Source: Cohnella rhizoplanae
GTDB lineage: Bacteria > Bacillota > Bacilli > Paenibacillales > Paenibacillaceae
NCBI RefSeq assembly: GCF_948329515.1
Contig: NZ_CAOJCN010000028.1
Location: forward strand, 1-35,315
Direction of reading: 5' to 3'
Length of the DNA stretch: 35,315 nt
Every line of letters begins with the position of its first letter. Within the stretch, counting starts at the first letter, position 1. The translations under genes were made by a program, and so were the position numbers. Of this stretch, positions 31,101-35,315 are shown one piece after another. Below the pieces are notes generated by a model that worked only from the letters and a program-made list of their open reading frames with translations, did not search any database and was not told the DNA's origin.

Positions 31101-31189
31101 TGTACGGCCGGAAGCTCGATATCGCGAGCATACCGGGCGAAGGAACCCGCATTAGACTCCATCTGCCGGAGGATGAAGAGCCGAGATGA
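28127..31189 (+). CDS. Double hybrid sensor kinase: 7TMR-DISM + HisKA + REC + LytS-type kinase
   Basis: A 1020-residue fusion. An N-terminal anchor (about 10-28) is followed by an extracellular 7TMR-DISMED2-like domain (about 45-200) and about seven helices (205-400). HisKA has FLAKTSHELRTPLHG (H435), then HATPase_c with NLVENALKF, DTGSGMP and GQGLGLSIS. A receiver domain follows (IVDDEPSN, predicted D743 in LLDLMMPG). A second kinase module of LytS/YesM type closes the protein: QITPHFLYNSLN (H834), LQPIVENAVRHG and DNGIGMS. So there are two catalytic ATPase domains and two phospho-histidines. GAGGAG lies 10 nt before the ATG at 28127. The stop overlaps the REC-BTAD regulator start (ATGA), so the two are coupled and are presumably partners. 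Confidence 0.93.
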   Translation: MAIRRQHGTLYAMSAILAAFLIALIVNWLKTPTDYPMARGGVLDARNWDFAHQGTLPLRGEWTFYERALLEPKDIDGAPMRAALVHVPKSLSGVVKSGKGDGFGTYRLRVLVSKADLYSIRAKKVRLSSRLYMNGAYLDGQGRPAPSSGSFIPSNVPVLGTVDAAAGTVDILIQVASFDNLAAGVAQAPEFGLTRDVMDRRDQARLADMILIASLLMFGLYYAGLYRHWRRDPHLMYFSFFCLALALFFSMDNEILLATLFPAFPFLLLQKMLFVLPALTFVFFVQYIYAYMGRNQSRLVRLTPWLTAAYLLFVLLLPNRYYGDIVGLNALLPLVFFYTIFDVIFKNRDRGVQGKGYILLGVFSLIAMWVYAQFRYVFALDTPFYLIFSPLLLVLSQSLLMTDRLHDAYVRNENLNRQLIAYDRQKDEFLAKTSHELRTPLHGIINLSQTLLDDRERPLHPSHRDNIRLLHQVGRRLASLVHDILDMNKIRYGQLAIRQRPVDIEMSVRFVIQTLSLVTDKPEVKLVIDVPAGFPAVWADEDRLRQILHNLVENALKFTAQGTIRITADARGGQAAISVADTGSGMPPETMAALFRPFTSFAEEGEGWRSGQGLGLSISKQLAELQGGKLEVETALGAGSTFTVTLPLAAEGAIADSGKAETAASLSPELATEVSSAGREETGGRPDEQRGIRLLIVDDEPSNRKILSDMADSLRYGSIVAGGGKEALTALQRSPKPDLVLLDLMMPGVSGLDVCREIRKLYSLSELPVLMLTASGQTGDLMAAFEAGANDILQKPFELAELRARLQSLLAMKLSSAEAVRREMDFLQAQITPHFLYNSLNALVGLSYKDAEKLRETIQHLSTYLRAKFTFIFDGDLVPFERELELVEAYLAIERLRFGERLQVRLQIEEGFDCLLPPLILQPIVENAVRHGIGSKTEPGTVEIAARRTEDGVEIAVTDNGIGMSKEKLDALQEGRTGGVGIANVNRRLSMLYGRKLDIASIPGEGTRIRLHLPEDEEPR

Positions 31190-32256
31190 ACATTGAGGCC
31201 GTATTAATCGACGATGAACAGATCGCATTGGATGTGCTGGAAATCCGGCTTCTGGAGATCGGAGGCGTGTCCGTCATAGGTAAATACCGCGAGGTATCCA
31301 AGGCGCTTAGCGAAGTACCGGCCCTTAAGCCGGGCATCATCTTCTTGGATATCGAGATGCCGGGCGAGAACGGACTGTCCGCCGCCGAATCGTTCAAGGC
31401 GCGCTGTCCGGAGGCGGAGATCGTCTTCGTCACCGCCCATGCGCAGTATGCGATCGACGCCTTCGACAGACAGGCGCTGGGCTACTTGCTGAAGCCGGTG
31501 GACAAAGGGCGTCTCGCCAAGACGCTGGAGCGGTACGCGGCGATCCGTTCGCTGCGCGCCGCCGGCAGGGATGCGGCGGATGCCGAACAGGCCGCGGCTC
31601 GCGAGGCTCGGGGCCGATTGCGGCTGCAGCTGCTCGGCAGCCTGGAGCTGTATGCCCATGACGGCCGGCTGTTGACCTGGCGCACCAAAAAAACGAAGGA
31701 GCTGTTCGCTTATTTATGGCACCAGCGGGGTCAGCCGGCTTATCGGTATCGGATTTTGGAGGACCTGTGGCCCGATTACTTGCAGGAGCCGGGCCAGCGC
31801 TTGTTTCATACGTCCTTATACAATTTGCGGAGCATGCTGAAGGCGGAAGGTTACCCGGATATCGTGCGGCACGGCGATGAGCGTTATTGGCTGGATTCGG
31901 CCGATATCGAGAGCGATGTCGAGCGACTGGAAGACCTGCTTGGCGGCAAAGCGCCGGAGCCGGGCGGCCTGTCGGCCTCGGGTCTGTACCGCGGCGATTA
32001 TCTGGAGACGGAGCATTATGGCTGGGCGGATCAGCGTCGCTACGAGCTGCGGTCCGAATACGTTGCTTATTTAAGGCGGGCGTTGGCCTCTGTTCCGGAA
32101 GGGGACAAAGTCGCTCTATTGCGGAAGCTTGCCGAGCTGGAGCCGTACCGAAGCGAATACCATGAGCGTCTGATCGACGATCTTGAACGGCGGGGAGACC
32201 GGTCGGGCGCAGAAATCGCGCGCAGGCAGAGAGATCGGGCTTTGGGGGAGGAATGA
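31186..32256 (+). CDS. Response regulator with SARP-like winged helix and BTAD domain
   Basis: A 356-residue regulator: receiver domain (residues 1-120; LIDDE, predicted phospho-site D55 in FLDIEMPG, K in LLKPVDKG), a linker, an OmpR-like winged helix (about 143-235; LGSLELYAHDGRL, TKKTKELFAYLWHQRG) and a bacterial transcriptional activator (BTAD) helical repeat region (about 245-350). This layout is typical of Paenibacillaceae and other Bacilli regulators paired with 7TMR kinases. It overlaps the preceding kinase gene by 4 bp. The secreted repeat protein gene starts 149 bp after it and is a possible target. Confidence 0.92.
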   Translation: MNIEAVLIDDEQIALDVLEIRLLEIGGVSVIGKYREVSKALSEVPALKPGIIFLDIEMPGENGLSAAESFKARCPEAEIVFVTAHAQYAIDAFDRQALGYLLKPVDKGRLAKTLERYAAIRSLRAAGRDAADAEQAAAREARGRLRLQLLGSLELYAHDGRLLTWRTKKTKELFAYLWHQRGQPAYRYRILEDLWPDYLQEPGQRLFHTSLYNLRSMLKAEGYPDIVRHGDERYWLDSADIESDVERLEDLLGGKAPEPGGLSASGLYRGDYLETEHYGWADQRRYELRSEYVAYLRRALASVPEGDKVALLRKLAELEPYRSEYHERLIDDLERRGDRSGAEIARRQRDRALGEE

Positions 32257-32405
32257 GAGACGACTTTGCCGGGCCGTCCGGACAATAGGATAGCCTTCCG
32301 CAATCGCGGGCTTTCGGGAATGTTCGAAAAATGTTTAGAGCGGGTTCGTTATACTTGGTCCGCTTATTGCATTTTTGTCTAATCTTCCCGATGAGGTGAG
32401 CATCT

Positions 32406-35315
32406 GTGTCTATTTCTTCGCCATCCCGAGCACTGCTCAAAAAGCTGACGGCCGCAATATTAAGCGCGCTGCTGTTGTGCTGCGCCGTACAGCCCTACTC
32501 CGCGGCTGCGGAGCCCGTCTCCGCGCCTGCGTGGACTTCGATCGACGGAGGAGGCTCGATCGCGGATCCGTCAACCAACGGAAACCAGCCAAGCGATCCG
32601 AGCATCGCGGTCTGGAACAATGAACTGTACGCCGTATGGATGGAGACGGTTCAGATTAATTTTATGCAGCAAGTCAATCGAATTCGGGCCAAGAAGTGGA
32701 CGGGCACCGAATGGCTGTCCGCGGACGGCGGAGTTCCATTAAACGTGGATCCGCTCAAAAATGCGAGCCTCCCGAGCCTGGCCGTCTATAAAGGCGAATT
32801 ATATGCAATCTGGAGCGAGATCGGCGGCGCCGCAAGTACGGGCACGATCCGCGTCAAAAAATACGACGGGCAAGGGTGGACGTCCGCAGACGGCGGCGTG
32901 CCGCTCAGCGATGCCGGCACCGGCAACAACCGCTTCCCTGTCCTTATCGTATTCAAGGATGAGCTGTATGCGGGATGGATCGGCATCGACAGCGCGAGCG
33001 GCAATCCAGAGATTCAGATTAAGAGATATAACGGCACGGCCTGGACTGCGGACGCCTCGAACTTAGCGGTGAACGCGGGCGGGTTTGTATATGCGGTTCA
33101 ATTCGCCATCTACAACGACAACCTGTACCTAGCGGCCAACGAGGATAAGACGACCGCCCCGATGTCTAAACACACCTTCGTCATGAAGCGTACGGGCAAC
33201 GCCTCATGGACCAACGTATCCGGCTCTTCGGGCCTAAGCGACACCTCGAAGCCGTCCTCCAGCGTTACGATTCAGGCTTTTGACGGACGCCTCTACGCCG
33301 TGTGGCGCGACAGCAACACATCGTTGTTCAAAGTCAAAAGCTACGACGGCAGCGCCTGGAGCGATGTCGGGACCGGGACGCTGACGCTTCCGGCCAATAT
33401 CAGAGCGCAGATTCCCCGCTTGGCCGTGTATAACGACAAATTGTATATGTCTTGGGTCGAGTACAACACAAGTACGTCCAGAATGTTTACCCGCGTACAG
33501 ATGTACGACGGAACCGGCTGGACTGCGGCGGACAACGGCCTGAGCGGCAATGAGTCGAACGGCAAAGGCGGCCCGCTCGCGGTATCCGGCGATACGCTGT
33601 ACCTGGTTTGGAGCAGCAGCATCTCTGGAATTCGGGCTTCGCAGTATCGGGCGGAGACGGCGCCCGCCACTCCGACGGGCTTGAAGGCCGAACCGGGAGA
33701 CGGCGAAGTGTCGTTGAGCTGGGATGCCGGCAGTGGTACAGCAAGCTACGAGATCTATAAAGGGACGAGCAGCGGCAGCTACGATCCGACGCCGGTAGAC
33801 ACCGTCAGCGGCTCGACAGGCCGCTATACCGTCACGGGACTTGCGAACGGAACGACCTATTATTTTACCGTGCGCGCGGTCAACGGCGGCGGGAGCAGCG
33901 ATTACGCCCAAGAGGCGTTCGCCACGGCGGGCGTTCTGCACGTCGGCGCATCCGCAGGCTGCGATTACAGATGGACGACCGATGCGGAGCAGGCCGCGCA
34001 GATTTGCAATTCCAATCCGCTGCAGGCAGGCACGTTCGTGGATTACGATGCGGATCTTGAGGTTTACAAGCACCGGATTACGAGGCAATCGGTTCTTAAG
34101 TTCAATCTCCCGGCTGCGGGCGCGCCCATCGCCTCGGCGCGGCTCAAATTTTTCGTGACGCAGCCGTTGGTATCCCCAGGCGCACCGGACGCTTCTGTCA
34201 TTATTCATACGGGAGATTCGGCATGGGAACCGCAAGCGGTGAACAACGGTTCTATCGTACCGGCGCCTATGCCTGTGAATACGTCCGCTACTCCGAAGTA
34301 TACGATCGGCGCGGATCCGAGGTGGTATACCATTGATGTCACCTCCACCGTATGGGACCAGTTGGATAACGGCAAGGAATCGATGGTCTTCATCATGAAA
34401 GGGACGGATACGGCGGACGACACGCTGATGTCGGGCTTTAGCTATCTTTCAAGCGGTTTTGCGCCCGAGCTTGAACTGACGTTCGGCACCCGGTCGCCGG
34501 CTCCAGCCCTGACGGGCCTCACTTGGGCGCCGGGAGGGACGCCTGGCACGACCAAGTTGACGGGCGCGGACGGCGATCCGCTGCTGCGGTACCTGGTCGG
34601 ACCGGCCGGGCGATATTCGCAGCCGACGCTCGGAGCAGACGCGGCGGAGCTGGGGTATGCGCAGACGCTGAACCCGAATGAAGACATTCCCGTGACGATC
34701 GGGCAGCATATCTATGTGCTCCAGACGGATGATTCAGGCAAGACCGTAAAGTGGGCGGACGTGGCGGTGGAAGACAAGAACATCGCCGTCAGCCCGGATC
34801 CGCAGCCGGAGCCAGCGCCGGAGATCGTGGGATTTACCTGGGACAAGGGAAGCGAGCCGGGGACGACGAAGGTAACCCATCTGCCGTCCGACGCGACGTA
34901 CAAATACGCCGTCGGCGCGGCAGGCACGAAGACACAGCCGAATGTAGGCGACGACGCGGCAGCAGCCGGCTACACGAACAGCCTGCTCTACAATGCCGAC
35001 ATTGCGGTAGAAAGCGGCGATCACATCTACGTGACGCTAGTAGATAGCGCCGGCAAGATCGTAAAGTGGGCGGACGTGGCGGTGGAAGACAAAAACATCG
35101 CCGTCAGCCCGGAACCGCAGCCGGAGCCAGCGCCGGAGATCGTCGGCTTTACCTGGGACAAGGGAAGCGAGCCGGGGACGACGAAGGTAACCCATCTGCC
35201 GGCCGACGCGACGTATAAATACGCCGTCGGCGCGGCAGGCACGAAGACACAGCCGAATGTAGGCGACGACGCGGCAGCAGCCGGCTACACGAACAGCCTG
35301 CTCTACAATGCCGAC
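32406..35315 (+). CDS. Large secreted multi-domain repeat protein (3' end outside window)
   Basis: An open frame of at least 970 codons starting at GTG 32406 (AGGTGAG 5 nt upstream) and running off the right edge. Residues 1-40 look like a signal peptide (LLKKLTAAILSALLLCCAV, cleavage near SAAAEP). Seven repeats with an LYxxW-type core at residues 74, 132, 187, 240, 296, 346 and 398 suggest a seven-bladed beta-propeller. A fibronectin type III domain follows (about 416-510; PTGLKAEPGDGEVSLSW, TYYFTVRAVNGGGSS). Then comes a beta-rich domain resembling DNRLRE/CBM-like modules (about 515-692). From about residue 695 there is a divergent and then nearly identical 105-residue module (GFTWDKGSEPGTTKVTHL). 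Such proteins act at the cell surface, often with a C-terminal SLH or sorting region, which would lie outside the window. No catalytic domain is seen. Confidence 0.9.
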   Translation, partial: MSISSPSRALLKKLTAAILSALLLCCAVQPYSAAAEPVSAPAWTSIDGGGSIADPSTNGNQPSDPSIAVWNNELYAVWMETVQINFMQQVNRIRAKKWTGTEWLSADGGVPLNVDPLKNASLPSLAVYKGELYAIWSEIGGAASTGTIRVKKYDGQGWTSADGGVPLSDAGTGNNRFPVLIVFKDELYAGWIGIDSASGNPEIQIKRYNGTAWTADASNLAVNAGGFVYAVQFAIYNDNLYLAANEDKTTAPMSKHTFVMKRTGNASWTNVSGSSGLSDTSKPSSSVTIQAFDGRLYAVWRDSNTSLFKVKSYDGSAWSDVGTGTLTLPANIRAQIPRLAVYNDKLYMSWVEYNTSTSRMFTRVQMYDGTGWTAADNGLSGNESNGKGGPLAVSGDTLYLVWSSSISGIRASQYRAETAPATPTGLKAEPGDGEVSLSWDAGSGTASYEIYKGTSSGSYDPTPVDTVSGSTGRYTVTGLANGTTYYFTVRAVNGGGSSDYAQEAFATAGVLHVGASAGCDYRWTTDAEQAAQICNSNPLQAGTFVDYDADLEVYKHRITRQSVLKFNLPAAGAPIASARLKFFVTQPLVSPGAPDASVIIHTGDSAWEPQAVNNGSIVPAPMPVNTSATPKYTIGADPRWYTIDVTSTVWDQLDNGKESMVFIMKGTDTADDTLMSGFSYLSSGFAPELELTFGTRSPAPALTGLTWAPGGTPGTTKLTGADGDPLLRYLVGPAGRYSQPTLGADAAELGYAQTLNPNEDIPVTIGQHIYVLQTDDSGKTVKWADVAVEDKNIAVSPDPQPEPAPEIVGFTWDKGSEPGTTKVTHLPSDATYKYAVGAAGTKTQPNVGDDAAAAGYTNSLLYNADIAVESGDHIYVTLVDSAGKIVKWADVAVEDKNIAVSPEPQPEPAPEIVGFTWDKGSEPGTTKVTHLPADATYKYAVGAAGTKTQPNVGDDAAAAGYTNSLLYNAD
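34746..35315 (+). repeat. 315-bp in-frame tandem repeat in the surface protein gene
   Basis: One copy spans 34746-35060 and the next begins at 35061 and leaves the window. The compared parts differ at only a few bases (for example GATCCG/GAACCG, CCGTCC/CCGGCC). The period is 105 codons. The preceding stretch, from about 34490, codes for a diverged version of the same module. Such high identity implies recent duplication or continuing recombination. Confidence 0.92.

Overview
The window is high-GC, Gram-positive-like chromosomal DNA. Strong AGGAGG-type ribosome binding sites, YesM/YesN and LytS-type kinases, an HxlR regulator, a YrdB-family protein and a large secreted repeat protein point to the Paenibacillaceae, with Cohnella or Paenibacillus the best guess. 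No rRNA or tRNA gene was seen. It is an accessory, sensory-rich region: four sensor kinases (two of them hybrid), two stand-alone response regulators, two TetR, one HxlR, one AraC and one MerR-type regulator, a soluble chemoreceptor and an HD-GYP phosphodiesterase.

Left part (1-9,372). Three 52-bp repeat units precede a YesN/YesM two-component pair on the minus strand. A TetR regulator is divergent from a two-gene ABC-2 exporter, with two 26-bp dyads in the shared promoter region. An AT-richer module follows (NTF2-like protein, TetR regulator, 14-helix MFS pump). Each of its three genes is preceded by the same 17-bp motif, so it looks like a self-contained and possibly transferred regulon. 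It is closed by a strong bidirectional terminator.

Middle part (9,400-17,514). This holds a six-PAS cytoplasmic hybrid kinase, a small zinc-ribbon protein, a YrdB-like membrane protein under a doubly palindromic promoter, an 11-unit array of the same 52-bp repeat family, a GNAT acetyltransferase and a spermidine-synthase-like protein. The most interesting locus comes next. A class I isoprenoid-synthase-like enzyme with two aspartate-rich motifs is followed 71 bp later by a 78-residue peptide with an NHLP (nitrile-hydratase-like) RiPP leader. The peptide has almost no core and ends in tryptophan. A seven-helix sensor kinase gene runs into its 3' end from the other strand. The arrangement recalls ComQ-ComX-ComP, but the parts come from different families. 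I infer a prenylated or terpenoid peptide pathway, possibly a signal.

Right part (17,491-35,315). A CarH-like B12-dependent MerR repressor is divergent from a soluble PAS-MCP receptor and an HD-GYP protein. TnnACA-type repeats lie on both promoters, suggesting light or cobalamin control of motility or c-di-GMP signalling. Then come an MFS/aldo-keto reductase pair divergent from HxlR and an RlmN/Cfr-type radical SAM methyltransferase, and an AraC/GyrI-like regulator. A double hybrid kinase (HisKA + REC + LytS-type kinase) overlaps a REC-BTAD response regulator. The window ends inside a secreted protein with an apparent seven-bladed propeller, an FN3 domain and almost identical 105-residue repeats.

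All family assignments are from reading the translations; no database search was run.
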